This document shows positions 43,200 to 52,721 of a DNA stretch of 64,000 nucleotides, piece by piece (the first letter of the stretch is position 1; each line of letters begins with the position of its first letter). The stretch covers positions 1 through 64,000 of the forward strand of contig CADCFQ010000006.1 in assembly GCA_902800795.1 (NCBI GenBank), given 5' to 3'. A model generated the notes under the pieces. The model was not told the origin of the DNA, searched no databases, and saw only the letters and a list, made by a program, of their open reading frames with translations. The position numbers and the translations under genes were made by a program. This DNA is from an uncultured Ruminococcus sp. GTDB lineage: Bacteria; Bacillota; Clostridia; Oscillospirales; Ruminococcaceae.

Positions 43200-43799
43200 A
43201 TGGAAGTCTGGGATGTTTTTTCGCCGTTTTATGATGCGGCGGAAACGATATATAACAAGGCCGTTTACCAAAACACCGGCAAGAGAGTGGCCGCCGAGAT
43301 AGACGAGGGCGACACAGTTCTCGAGTGCGCCTGCGGCACAGGCTCTATCACAAGGTTTATAGCTCCGAAGTGCAGGCTCCTTGTGGCAACGGATATGTCG
43401 AAGGGTATGCTTTGCGAAGCGCAGAAAAACTGTGACAACCTTGATAACGTCAGGTTCAGGTATGCCGACATAATGCACATAAACTGCCGTGACGAGCGCT
43501 TTGACAAGGTGGTGGCAGGAAACGTTATCCACCTGCTGGACGACTCCTACGGAGCGGTCAGAGAGCTTCTGCGTGTATGCAAAACAGGCGGCAAGGTCAT
43601 TATCCCCACCTATGTGAATGCCGAAAAATCTTCCGGCAGCGTGGCTGCTGATGCGCTAAGGGTCGTTGGTGTGGATTTCAAAAAGGAATTTACCTATGAG
43701 AGCTACAAACAGTTCTTTGCTGACGGCGGATTTGAAGCCGGGTTTGATATAGTAAACGGCAGGATGCCGTGTGCGATAGCGATAATAGAAAAGAAATAA
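43200..43799 (+). CDS. Class I SAM-dependent methyltransferase
   Basis: A 199-residue UbiE/small-molecule type methyltransferase. Motif I is VLECACGTGSITRF (~39-52), followed by the acidic end of strand 2 (VATDMSKGML) and motif III around GNVIHLLDD. Substrate unknown. It begins two bases after the esterase stop, with AGGAGGTAAG overlapping that stop. Confidence 0.88.
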   Translation: MEVWDVFSPFYDAAETIYNKAVYQNTGKRVAAEIDEGDTVLECACGTGSITRFIAPKCRLLVATDMSKGMLCEAQKNCDNLDNVRFRYADIMHINCRDERFDKVVAGNVIHLLDDSYGAVRELLRVCKTGGKVIIPTYVNAEKSSGSVAADALRVVGVDFKKEFTYESYKQFFADGGFEAGFDIVNGRMPCAIAIIEKK

Positions 43800-43828
43800 A
43801 GCCTTATGGCAGATTGGGGTCAGAAAAA

Positions 43829-46800
43829 ATGAATGATATCCTGCGTATCGAAGCGGTCTTTGCAAAAACCTTCGGGCTTGGCGATGCTGTGAGCCATGTG
43901 CCCGTGATAAGGGACATGACTGTCACAAACACAAGTGCTGAGGAGTGTACGGGTCTGGAGCTCAGGCTTCATTTTGACCCGGCCTTTGCTCAGGATGTGA
44001 CCCTGCCCGTTACGGCGGTTGGGGCCGGCGAGACCCTGAGAGTGACTCCCGTGGAGCTTTGCATAGATGCGATGATGCTCTCAAAGCTCACCGAGAACAC
44101 CCCGGCAAGGCTTTTTGCAAGCGTTTGGAGGGGAGAGGAGGCTCTTTGCCGCCAGCAGGAGGAGATAGACCTTATGCCTGCAAACCTCTGGTGCGGCACC
44201 GGGAAGCTCCCCGAGACTGTCTGCACCTTTGTAACTCCGGATGCGGCGAGCGTAAAGCAGATACTTGACAGCGCCTCCGCCCTTATGCAGCAGTGGACGG
44301 GAGATTCACGCTTTCTCGGATATCAGACCCAGGATATAAATAACGTAAAGCAGCAGGCAGGAGCTATCTTTGAAGCCATTAAGGCTATGAAGCCCGGCTA
44401 TGTCAATCCGCCGGTGAGCTTTGCCCAGCCGGTGGCTGTGCGTTCGGCGGATGTTCTGTGTGCCGAGGGCAAGGGCACCTGTCTTGACCTTTCGCTGCTC
44501 TATGCTTCCTGTCTCGAAGCGGCAGGCCTTGCTCCGCTGGTGATCTTTTTGGAGGGTCACGTTATAGCCGGCGTGTGGCTGGAGGAGCAGACCTTTGCAG
44601 ACTGCGTGAATGACGATGAGACCGCTATACAGAAGCGCCTTGCCGACCAGGCAGAGGAGATACTCTGTGTTGAGTGTACCGATATGGTGGGCGGCAGGAG
44701 CATAGCCTTTGACACCAGCGTCGAGAACGGAAAAAGACATTTCTTCTCGAATGACAGGTTCGATGTCTGCGTGGATGTAAGGCGTTCGAGAGCCGGCGGT
44801 ATCGGTTCGGGAGCCGCAGCCGCAAAGGAGGGGATGAAGATAACCGTCTCCGACGCTCTTTCGGCAGGTGCGCCGAAGGCTATCGGAATGGAAAAGATAG
44901 GCGTTGCAAAAGGCGAGAGGGAAATGGGACGTGAAAAGGTGTGGGAGCGAAAGCTTCTCGATCTCACACTGCGCAACTCCCTTCTTAATTTCAGGGCGAC
45001 CAAGAACACCCTGCGCCTTGTCTGCTCGGACCTTGCAAAGCTTGAAGACACAGTGTGGAACGAGAAGGACCTTCTTGTGTGCGAGGCTCCGTCGGGGCTC
45101 ATCGCCTCCGCAGACAGCAGGGACATCGAAGCGGTCGTTGACAGCGGCCTTGTACAAAACATCAGTGAGCAGGAGCTTGCAAGCGGAAGGGTAAGGAGCT
45201 TTGCGTCCCCGTCAGAGCTTGACCGCACCCTGAAGAGCATTTACCGCTCGGCCAAGACCTCTCTTGAAGACAACGGCGCAAACACGCTGTTCCTGGCTCT
45301 CGGTTTTCTCAAATGGTATGAATCGGACGTATCTCAGAAAGCGAGATATGCGCCCTTGATACTTGTGCCTGTAGACCTTGTGAAGAGCATAAGGAACCAC
45401 GGCTATGTGATAAGGACCCGTCAGGAAGACCCCCAGGTCAACATCACTTTACTTGAATATTTAAGGCAGGATCACGGCATAGACATAACAGGCCTTGATC
45501 CTCTGCCCCAGGACGAGAACGGAGTGGACACAGCGCTTGTGTTCAATACCGTGCGTCAGGCTATAATGGACAAGAGCCGCTGGAACATCCTCGATCTTGC
45601 ATATCTGGGACTGTTCTCCTTCGGCCAGTTCGTTATGTGGAACGACCTCAGATCCCGTCTTGATGAGCTGATGGAGAACCATGTGGTGCGCAGCCTTATC
45701 GAGGCGAAGCTGATGTGGCAGCCAAAGGAGCAGACCGTAACTGCCGAAAACAGCGACCGCACTGTGTCTATGGCGGATGTTGCCGTTCCGATGATAGCAG
45801 ACTCTTCCCAGCTGTCCGCTGTGGTCATGGCTTCAAAGGGCGAGAGCTTTGTGCTCCACGGACCTCCCGGAACCGGCAAGAGCCAGACTATCACAAATAT
45901 GATCGCAAATGCGCTCTATCAGGGCAAGTCGGTGCTTTTTGCGGCCGAGAAGATGGCGGCGCTGAGCGTTGTTAAAAAGAGGCTCGCAGGGATAGGGCTT
46001 GACCCGTTCTGCCTGGAGCTTCACTCGAACAAGACAAACAAGAGCGTTGTGCTCTCACAGCTGGAAAAGGCTCTCGAGGTAGGCAGGATAAAGCCTGCCG
46101 CAGACTATGAGCAGACGGCTGCGAAGTGTGAGGAGCTCAAGGGTGAGCTCAACCATATAATGGACGCTCTCCACGACCCGAGAAAATGCGGCGTGTCCCT
46201 TTATGATTCTATCGGCATATTCCGTGAGAACCTTGGATTCAAGGACGTGCTGACTCTTGACGATGCCTTTCTGGCATCTCTTGATGCCGCCGGCCTTGAA
46301 AAGGCGCTGGAGCTTACGGACAAGTATGCTTCCGCCGCAGAGGAGATAGGCGTTTTTGTCGGGCATCCCTATAAGGCTTATAACGGTCTCAATTACTCTA
46401 TCGAGCTTCGTGACAGCTTTGCTAAGGATTGCCGTGACACGGTGGCTCTTGCTGCCGCTGCTGCAAACGGTCTCTCTCTGCTGGGACAGACGATGAATGT
46501 GACAGGCACCGACAGAAAGACCGCCGAGGGTCTTTGCGGTGTTGCCGAGGCATCCGCTGTGGGCGGTGCGGCTCTTGAAGGGCTGATACTTAATGCAGAT
46601 ATCGAAAGCCTTTGCGCAGCCCTGGAGGGGCTTTGCCGGAAAGGCGAGGAGCTCAGCTCTCAGAAGGCTCAGGTGCTGGCTGATTATGAAAAGGGCATCT
46701 TTGACTATGATTGTCAGACCGCCAGAAGAGCATATAAGGAGGCAAGCGCCAAGTGGTTCCTGGGTCGTTATTTCGGCGTCAAGAAATGCGTGAGCGCTCT

Positions 46801-49525
46801 TTCGGCCTATTCAAACAAGGCAATAACTAAGCAGAACATAGGCGCCGAGCTTGACAGGCTCTGTGTTGTTAACGATATAAGACAGGAGATAGCGGCAGCA
46901 CCGGCTCCGGCGGTCACTGCGGCAGGCGCCCTCTGGCAGGGCGAGAACACCGACTGGGCAGCTTTAAGAGCCGCAGTTTCAAAATCGAAGCTGCTGGATC
47001 AGGCCTATAAGGATCTGGGTCAGGCGCCCTCTCAGGGTCTGCCGGCCTATTCCGAGCAGACCGTCCGTGCCGCACAGGATATCCGTGCGTTCACGGCTTC
47101 CTGCGACAAGCTTTCAAATGAATACAGAGCCGACCTCTCCGAGGCCGAGACCTCTGCAAGCTGGATAAACGATGTTAAGACCACCCTTGATGTCTTTGCC
47201 GCTAACCTTACGGATATGCGTGAGAAGGTCATCTTCAACCAGTGCGAGACTCAGCTTCGTGAATTCGGACTTGCAGGCGTATGCGCAGCATACAGGACGG
47301 GCAGGGTCCTGCCCTCACAGCTAAGAGGGTGTCTCCTCTGTGCTGTCCATTATCAGCTGGCGCTGTCCTATATAAGAGAGGATCAGAGGCTCTGCTCTTT
47401 CAGCGGCAAGCAGGCCGAGGACATTATCGCAAGGTTCTCCGAGGTCACCGAGACTTATCGCACGCTGACTGTTACACAGCTCGTTTCAAAGCTGTCGGCT
47501 AACATCCCCAGCGCTGTCGGCGGCTCCGCCGCATCCTCGGAGATAGGCATACTCAAAAAAGCCATAAAGAACAACGGCCGTATGCTGTCCATAAGACGGC
47601 TCTTCGAGCAGATACCCACCCTGCTTCGCAGGCTCTGCCCGTGTATGCTTATGAGCCCCATATCGGTGGCGCAGTATATAGACCCTGCGTTCCCGAAGTT
47701 TGACCTTGTCATCTTCGACGAGGCTTCACAGCTGCCCACAAGCGAAGCTGTGGGAACTATCGCCAGGGGCCAGAACGTTATTGTGGTGGGCGACCCGAAA
47801 CAGCTGCCGCCCACAAGCTTCTTCAAGTCGGACAAGACCGACGAGGACAATCCCGAGCAGGACGACCTGGAGAGCCTGCTTGACGACTGCCTTGCTCTTT
47901 CTATGCCCCAGGAGTACCTCAAATGGCATTACCGTTCAAAGCATGAGAGCCTTATCGCTTTCTCAAATATGAAGTATTATGACAACAAGCTCTACACCTT
48001 CCCGTCGCCCGGCGACATGGTGTCCCAGGTCAAGCTCATCCAGCTTGAAGGAAGCTATGACAAGGGCGGTACCAAACAGAACCGTGCCGAGGCCGAGGCT
48101 GTTGTGGCCGAGATAATGAGGAGGCTAAGGGACGAGAAGCTAAGAAACGACAGCATAGGCGTTGTTACCTTCTCCCTTGCCCAGCAGAACCTTATCCAGG
48201 ATCTTCTCGAGGACGAGTTTGCGGCTGATCCCGATATTGCGGAGTTCGATGCGCAGTCCAAGGAGCCTGTGTTTGTAAAGAACCTTGAAAACGTTCAGGG
48301 CGACGAGCGTGACGTTATCCTGTTCTCGATAGGCTACGGCCCCGACAAGGAGGGCAGGGTGTCTATGAACTTCGGCCCGCTCAACCGTGAGGGCGGCTGG
48401 AGAAGACTCAACGTAGCGGTCACAAGATCGAAGAAGGAAATGATGATCTTCTCCGTTCTCAGACCCGAGCAGATAGACCTTTCGAGAACAAGATCCCAGG
48501 GCGCAGAGGGACTGCGTGCATTCCTGGAGTTTGCCCAGAGGGGCAAGAACGCTGCTGCTGCCGACAGATCGGAAAAGTCTGCGGATACGCTGGTCAATGA
48601 GATCGCTGACAGGATCAGGGAGCTTGGCTATGATTGCAGCTGTTCTATCGGTGCGTCCGAGTACAGGCTGGATATAGGCGTCGTGGATCCGGATGACCCC
48701 GAGAAGTATATGCTTGGAATAATGCTGGACGGCAGGAACTGCCGTAAAGCGCCTTCCGCAAAGGACAGGTTCGTTTCCCAGCCTTCTGTTCTGGAAGGCC
48801 TTGGCTGGAGACTTCTGAGAGTGTGGACCCTTGACTGGTTCGATGACCCGGAGAGAGTCATGGCACAGATAAAGGAAGCTATCGCCAATGCGAAAAAGCC
48901 TGTTGAAAAGGCAGAGACCCAGGCGGCAGCCCCTGTTTTCGAGCAGGCGGAGCCTGCGGCAATGGGCTCGGCTGCCATAAGCTATCGCTGTGCTGATATC
49001 GGGATCCTCGGAAATATGCAGGACTTCTATCTTGAAAAGAATGAAAAAGCGACTCTTGACTGTATGCGTGATATTCTCCTTGCAGAAGCGCCCATCGAGA
49101 GAGGGCTGTTTATGAAGAGAGTGTTCGCAGCCTGGGGCATCGCAAGATCGACCCAGAAGGCAGAGGTGCGCTTTGCGAGCCTTATGTCGAAGCTGGACAA
49201 GCAGATAACCGCTGACAGCGAGAATGCTTTCCTCTGGGGAGAGGGTATGGACACGAGCTGTATGTCCTATTACCGTACACCTACTGCCGAGGTCACACGG
49301 AGCATCGAGGAGATAGCTTCCCAGGAGATCATCTGCGCTATGCTGGAGGTGCTGGACGAGCAGCTGGGTCTTGATGAGAGCGACCTTATCCGTGAGACAG
49401 CCAAGAAGCTGGGATTTCCAAGGATAACCGCAGCTATCGAGAACACCGTGCGTTTTGCTGTTGAAAAGGCTATGGCAGACGGACGGATCACCGAGCAGGA
49501 CAACCGGAAGATCGTAAGATGCTGA
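43829..49525 (+). CDS. Giant DUF4011 / SF1 helicase / Vsr-like nuclease / DUF3320 protein, probable phage defence
   Basis: A 1,898-residue multidomain protein. The N-terminal sandwich (~1-120) is followed by a transglutaminase-like core (~150-300; CLDLSLLYASCLEAAG and the His of LEGHVIAGVW). DUF4011 starts at KLLDLTLRNSLLNF (~370). The SF1 helicase has Walker A GPPGTGKSQT (~677), Walker B IFDEASQLP (~1295), VVGDPKQLPP (~1319), QGDERDV (~1489) and VAVTRSKKE (~1530). A restriction-endonuclease-like, Vsr-type domain lies at ~1588-1670, then DUF3320 (~1724-1890). As I recall, the Hhe defence system has this DUF4011-helicase-Vsr order. It lies in otherwise housekeeping DNA; ATG 43829 has only a weak ribosome site. 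Confidence 0.88.
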   Translation: MNDILRIEAVFAKTFGLGDAVSHVPVIRDMTVTNTSAEECTGLELRLHFDPAFAQDVTLPVTAVGAGETLRVTPVELCIDAMMLSKLTENTPARLFASVWRGEEALCRQQEEIDLMPANLWCGTGKLPETVCTFVTPDAASVKQILDSASALMQQWTGDSRFLGYQTQDINNVKQQAGAIFEAIKAMKPGYVNPPVSFAQPVAVRSADVLCAEGKGTCLDLSLLYASCLEAAGLAPLVIFLEGHVIAGVWLEEQTFADCVNDDETAIQKRLADQAEEILCVECTDMVGGRSIAFDTSVENGKRHFFSNDRFDVCVDVRRSRAGGIGSGAAAAKEGMKITVSDALSAGAPKAIGMEKIGVAKGEREMGREKVWERKLLDLTLRNSLLNFRATKNTLRLVCSDLAKLEDTVWNEKDLLVCEAPSGLIASADSRDIEAVVDSGLVQNISEQELASGRVRSFASPSELDRTLKSIYRSAKTSLEDNGANTLFLALGFLKWYESDVSQKARYAPLILVPVDLVKSIRNHGYVIRTRQEDPQVNITLLEYLRQDHGIDITGLDPLPQDENGVDTALVFNTVRQAIMDKSRWNILDLAYLGLFSFGQFVMWNDLRSRLDELMENHVVRSLIEAKLMWQPKEQTVTAENSDRTVSMADVAVPMIADSSQLSAVVMASKGESFVLHGPPGTGKSQTITNMIANALYQGKSVLFAAEKMAALSVVKKRLAGIGLDPFCLELHSNKTNKSVVLSQLEKALEVGRIKPAADYEQTAAKCEELKGELNHIMDALHDPRKCGVSLYDSIGIFRENLGFKDVLTLDDAFLASLDAAGLEKALELTDKYASAAEEIGVFVGHPYKAYNGLNYSIELRDSFAKDCRDTVALAAAAANGLSLLGQTMNVTGTDRKTAEGLCGVAEASAVGGAALEGLILNADIESLCAALEGLCRKGEELSSQKAQVLADYEKGIFDYDCQTARRAYKEASAKWFLGRYFGVKKCVSALSAYSNKAITKQNIGAELDRLCVVNDIRQEIAAAPAPAVTAAGALWQGENTDWAALRAAVSKSKLLDQAYKDLGQAPSQGLPAYSEQTVRAAQDIRAFTASCDKLSNEYRADLSEAETSASWINDVKTTLDVFAANLTDMREKVIFNQCETQLREFGLAGVCAAYRTGRVLPSQLRGCLLCAVHYQLALSYIREDQRLCSFSGKQAEDIIARFSEVTETYRTLTVTQLVSKLSANIPSAVGGSAASSEIGILKKAIKNNGRMLSIRRLFEQIPTLLRRLCPCMLMSPISVAQYIDPAFPKFDLVIFDEASQLPTSEAVGTIARGQNVIVVGDPKQLPPTSFFKSDKTDEDNPEQDDLESLLDDCLALSMPQEYLKWHYRSKHESLIAFSNMKYYDNKLYTFPSPGDMVSQVKLIQLEGSYDKGGTKQNRAEAEAVVAEIMRRLRDEKLRNDSIGVVTFSLAQQNLIQDLLEDEFAADPDIAEFDAQSKEPVFVKNLENVQGDERDVILFSIGYGPDKEGRVSMNFGPLNREGGWRRLNVAVTRSKKEMMIFSVLRPEQIDLSRTRSQGAEGLRAFLEFAQRGKNAAAADRSEKSADTLVNEIADRIRELGYDCSCSIGASEYRLDIGVVDPDDPEKYMLGIMLDGRNCRKAPSAKDRFVSQPSVLEGLGWRLLRVWTLDWFDDPERVMAQIKEAIANAKKPVEKAETQAAAPVFEQAEPAAMGSAAISYRCADIGILGNMQDFYLEKNEKATLDCMRDILLAEAPIERGLFMKRVFAAWGIARSTQKAEVRFASLMSKLDKQITADSENAFLWGEGMDTSCMSYYRTPTAEVTRSIEEIASQEIICAMLEVLDEQLGLDESDLIRETAKKLGFPRITAAIENTVRFAVEKAMADGRITEQDNRKIVRC

Positions 49526-49639
49526 TCATCTGCGGCTTTAATGCAGGCGTATAGAGATAAGACTAGCTGCAAAAGAATTAAAAGCCAAAACCAGGCTCAG
49601 CCCCGAGCCGGACAAAGCCCTGACCCAGCACAAAGCCGT

Positions 49640-49695
49640 GGGCGAGGGAATTGGGTGCAGGTGCACGCACCTGCGTGCACGCACCTGCCTCGCCC
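49640..49695. repeat. GC-rich nested hairpin after the helicase gene
   Basis: GGGCGAGG (49640-49647) pairs with CCTCGCCC (49688-49695). Inside, GCAGGTGC (49657-49664) can pair with either of two GCACCTGC copies (49667-49674, 49681-49688), giving two alternative folds. There is no T run, so it is not an ordinary terminator. The rest of 49526-49702 has no gene. Confidence 0.75.
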
Positions 49696-49702
49696 CTGGG
49701 AC

Positions 49703-49731
49703 TTGCAATTTTGGGGATTATGGTGTATAAT
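49703..49731 (+). promoter_or_regulatory. Promoter of nfnAB
   Basis: TTGCAA (49703-49708), 17-base spacer, TATAAT (49726-49731), ~87 bases before the start codon. Confidence 0.75.
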
Positions 49732-49817
49732 AGAAAAGATAAGCTGATAGTTTCGTGCTTTAAAGGGGCAGAAATGTCCCTTTGGTACTGATATACTTTT
49801 AGTGTGGAGGAACTTTT

Positions 49818-50654
49818 ATGTTTCGTATTGTAAGGAAAGAAAGATTAAACCAGGCCGTCGTTCTGTTCGAGATCGAAGCGCCGTTCATTGCGGCAAAGGC
49901 AAGGGCAGGACAGTTCGTTATCGTGAGAGCCAACGAGCAGGGCGAGCGTGTGCCGTTCACCATAGCGGATTATGATGCCGAAAGGGGCACTATCACTATC
50001 ATAATCCAGGTCATCGGCGGAACGACCATGGAGCTTGACAGGCTGGGTGTCGGCGACTGCATCAAAGATGTTGCAGGCCCTCTGGGTGTGGCTACCGAAT
50101 ACGGCGATGCCAAGAGAGTTGCCGTTGTAGGCGGCGGTGTCGGCTGTGCCATAGCTTATCCCCAGGCAAAGGAGCTGACAAAGCTGGGCGCCGAGGTGGA
50201 TATGATAGCAGGCTTCAGGAACAAGGATATCATCATCCTTGAAAACGAGATGAGAGCAGTTTCAAAGGAGCTTCATATCTGCACAGATGACGGTTCCTAC
50301 GGAACCAAGGGCTTTGTTACCGACAAGCTGGAGGAGCTTTTCAATTTGGGAAAGAAGTTTGATCTTGTCATTGCTATCGGCCCTGTTATAATGATGAAAT
50401 TTATATGCGCTGTAACAAAGAAATACGGGATAAAGACCATCGTGTCCCTTAATCCCATTATGATAGACGGCACAGGTATGTGCGGATGCTGCCGTGTAAC
50501 TGTGGGCGGCAAGGTAAGATATGCCTGCGTTGAGGGCCCGGATTTTGACGGCCACCAGGTGGATTTTGACGAGCTTATCCGCCGCAACGGCGCATATAAA
50601 GAGCATGAGAAGGATCACGTTTGCAGACTTACGGGAGGTGTGAGAAATGGCTGA
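49818..50654 (+). CDS. nfnA: NADH-dependent ferredoxin:NADP+ oxidoreductase subunit A (NfnA/SudB)
   Basis: FAD- and NAD-binding small subunit of the electron-bifurcating transhydrogenase that couples ferredoxin, NADH and NADPH in anaerobes. The FAD domain has VPFTIADYD (~54-62), the nucleotide loop is VAVVGGGVGCAIAYP (~101-115), and the [2Fe-2S] ligands are in MCGCCRVTVGGKVRYACVEG (~221-240). GGAGG precedes ATG 49818. It overlaps nfnB by 8 bases. Sulfide dehydrogenase SudB or a glutamate-synthase partner are older names for the same family. Confidence 0.92.
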   Translation: MFRIVRKERLNQAVVLFEIEAPFIAAKARAGQFVIVRANEQGERVPFTIADYDAERGTITIIIQVIGGTTMELDRLGVGDCIKDVAGPLGVATEYGDAKRVAVVGGGVGCAIAYPQAKELTKLGAEVDMIAGFRNKDIIILENEMRAVSKELHICTDDGSYGTKGFVTDKLEELFNLGKKFDLVIAIGPVIMMKFICAVTKKYGIKTIVSLNPIMIDGTGMCGCCRVTVGGKVRYACVEGPDFDGHQVDFDELIRRNGAYKEHEKDHVCRLTGGVRNG

Positions 50655-52032
50655 TATGAGCCTGAAGAAGACTCCCGTTGCCGAGCAGGACCCAAAGGTG
50701 AGAGCAAGAAACTTCGATGAGGTCACTCTCGGATACACAGCCGAGCAGGCTATGCAGGAAGCCGAGCGCTGCCTTAACTGCAAGAACAGACCCTGTATGC
50801 AGGGCTGCCCCGTTGGGGTGAGGATACCCGAGTTTATAGAGAAGGTCCGTGAGGGAGACTTTGCGGCCGCTTATGATATCATAAAGTCAACGAACTCTCT
50901 GCCGGCTGTCTGCGGAAGAGTCTGCCCCCAGGAAAACCAGTGCGAGGGCAAATGCGTCAGGGGCATAAAGGGCGAGCCTGTCGGTATAGGCAGACTCGAG
51001 CGCTTCTGCGCTGACTATATGGCAGATAAACAGGTACAGACTGAAAAGCCCGAGCCCAACGGCCATAAGGCTGCTGTTATAGGCGCAGGCCCTTCGGGAC
51101 TCACCTGTGCCGGCGACCTTGCTAAGCTTGGCTATGACGTTACAGTGTTTGAAGCTTTCCATACCGCAGGCGGTGTGCTTTCCTACGGCATTCCTGAATT
51201 CAGGCTGCCCAAGGCTATCGTTGCCGCAGAGGTGGAGAACCTTAAAAAAGCAGGCGTCAAGATAATGACAGATATGGTAATAGGCAAGGTGTTCTCCATA
51301 GACGAGCTTTATGACAAGGGCTATGAGGCCGTGTTTATTGGCTCGGGAGCAGGACTTCCCAGGTTTATGGGAATAGAGGGCGAGACCCTTGTGGGTGTTT
51401 ATTCGGCAAACGAATATCTTACAAGGATAAACCTGATGAAGGCCTATAAGGACGACCACCCCACACCGATAAAGAACAGCCGAAGTGTGGCTGTTGTGGG
51501 CGGCGGAAATGTTGCTATGGACGCTGCAAGGTCGGCTATGAGACTTGGCGCTGAGCACGTTTATATTGTCTACAGGCGCTCGATGGAAGAGCTCCCTGCT
51601 AGAAGGGAAGAGGTAAACCACGCTGTTGAAGAGGGCGTAGAGTTTCTTACCCTCAGAAATCCAAAGGCCGTTATCGGTGACGATGAGGGCAGGGTCAGAG
51701 CACTCGAGTGCATCGAGATGAAGCTGGGCGAGCCTGACGAGAGCGGAAGAAGAAAGCCCGAAGCTGTGGAAGGCTCCGAGTTCGAGCTTGAATGTGACAC
51801 TGTTATCATGGCGCTGGGAACATCTCCGAACCCCATGCTAAGAGCGACTACCCCCGGTCTTGACACGGACAGGAGAGGCTGCCTTGTGGTGGACGAGAAC
51901 GAGATGACCACCAAGGACGGCGTTTTTGCCGGCGGCGACGCTGTCACCGGAGCGGCTACGGTCATCCTTGCAATGGGTGCCGGAAAGAAGGCAGCGCAGT
52001 CGATAGATGCCTATATAAAGGGCAAAGAATGA
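50647..52032 (+). CDS. nfnB: NADH-dependent ferredoxin:NADP+ oxidoreductase subunit B (NfnB, GltA-like)
   Basis: Large subunit of 461 residues with two [4Fe-4S] sites and the bifurcating FAD. Cys motifs are CLNCKNRPCMQGCP (~42-55) and CGRVCPQENQCEGKC (~91-105). FAD loop GAGPSGLTCAGDLAKLGYD (~142-160) and NADPH loop VVGGGNVAMDAARSA (~285-299) are clear. It is homologous to the small subunit of glutamate synthase; with nfnA next to it and no gltB present, the Nfn role is favoured. Confidence 0.93.
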   Translation: MADMSLKKTPVAEQDPKVRARNFDEVTLGYTAEQAMQEAERCLNCKNRPCMQGCPVGVRIPEFIEKVREGDFAAAYDIIKSTNSLPAVCGRVCPQENQCEGKCVRGIKGEPVGIGRLERFCADYMADKQVQTEKPEPNGHKAAVIGAGPSGLTCAGDLAKLGYDVTVFEAFHTAGGVLSYGIPEFRLPKAIVAAEVENLKKAGVKIMTDMVIGKVFSIDELYDKGYEAVFIGSGAGLPRFMGIEGETLVGVYSANEYLTRINLMKAYKDDHPTPIKNSRSVAVVGGGNVAMDAARSAMRLGAEHVYIVYRRSMEELPARREEVNHAVEEGVEFLTLRNPKAVIGDDEGRVRALECIEMKLGEPDESGRRKPEAVEGSEFELECDTVIMALGTSPNPMLRATTPGLDTDRRGCLVVDENEMTTKDGVFAGGDAVTGAATVILAMGAGKKAAQSIDAYIKGKE

Positions 52033-52049
52033 AATTTTTGTAAAACCCC

Positions 52050-52078
52050 TTGCATAAGACGGACAAATCTGTTATACT
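52050..52078 (+). promoter_or_regulatory. Promoter of yajC
   Basis: TTGCAT (52050-52055), 17-base spacer, TATACT (52073-52078). Confidence 0.72.
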
Positions 52079-52125
52079 AGGTTTGTTGTTAGTGTTTTTT
52101 CAAATAATGAAAGAAGGAATTTAAA

Positions 52126-52437
52126 ATGGATCTTACAGTTTTTGCAGCCCAGCAGGCTTCTGCAGGCCAGCTGGCTATGACATTCCTGCCTCTGGTGCTC
52201 ATCCTTGCGGTGTTCTATTTCATCATCATCAGACCCCAGAGAAAACAGGAAAAGCAGGACGCTCAGATGAGAGACAATCTCGAGATCGGCGATGAGGTCG
52301 TTACAAACGGCGGTATCGTAGGCATCGTGTTCCAGATCAAGGAGGACACAGTTGTTATCGAGACCGGCGGAGACCGCAGCAAGATCAGAGTAAAGAAGTG
52401 GGCTATCGCCAAGAACGAGACGGTTCACGACGACTAA
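52126..52437 (+). CDS. yajC: Preprotein translocase accessory subunit YajC
   Basis: A 103-residue protein with one membrane helix (TFLPLVLILAVFYFIIIRPQRKQEKQ, split by family; ~20-42) and the conserved cytoplasmic part DNLEIGDEVVTNGGIVGIV. YajC associates with SecDF; no secDF follows here. It has its own promoter and terminator, so it is monocistronic. Confidence 0.93.
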   Translation: MDLTVFAAQQASAGQLAMTFLPLVLILAVFYFIIIRPQRKQEKQDAQMRDNLEIGDEVVTNGGIVGIVFQIKEDTVVIETGGDRSKIRVKKWAIAKNETVHDD

Positions 52438-52453
52438 GAAGACAAGCGAAAAA

Positions 52454-52485
52454 CGGCGTATCTATGATGATGCGCCGCTTTTTTT
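52454..52485 (+). terminator. Intrinsic terminator after yajC
   Basis: CGGCGTATC (52454-52462) pairs with GATGCGCCG (52469-52477) with one G-T pair; seven T follow. Confidence 0.9.
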
Positions 52486-52721
52486 GCGCCAAATGGTGTG
52501 CTCTGTGGGGATGGGTGTTGTCATTATGTTGAAATGCGAGTGCAAAATTTGGGCAGAATGATAAATAACAGAGAAAATTTTCGTAAACTGTTGGCTTTTT
52601 GAGGGTTTTGTGCTATAATTACATTGGTTTGTTTTGTACTGTTTGAGGGGATAGTGTGCCCTCAAGCTGATAAAAGCGCCGGCGCAGAAGGCTGCGCTGT
52701 CAGATGATGCAGGGCGATAGA

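Noticed and set aside
44306..45240. Overlapping reverse-strand frames (227 and 283 codons) inside the giant helicase gene
   Set aside because: Antisense shadows of a gene with clear conserved motifs; low complexity and no ribosome sites.
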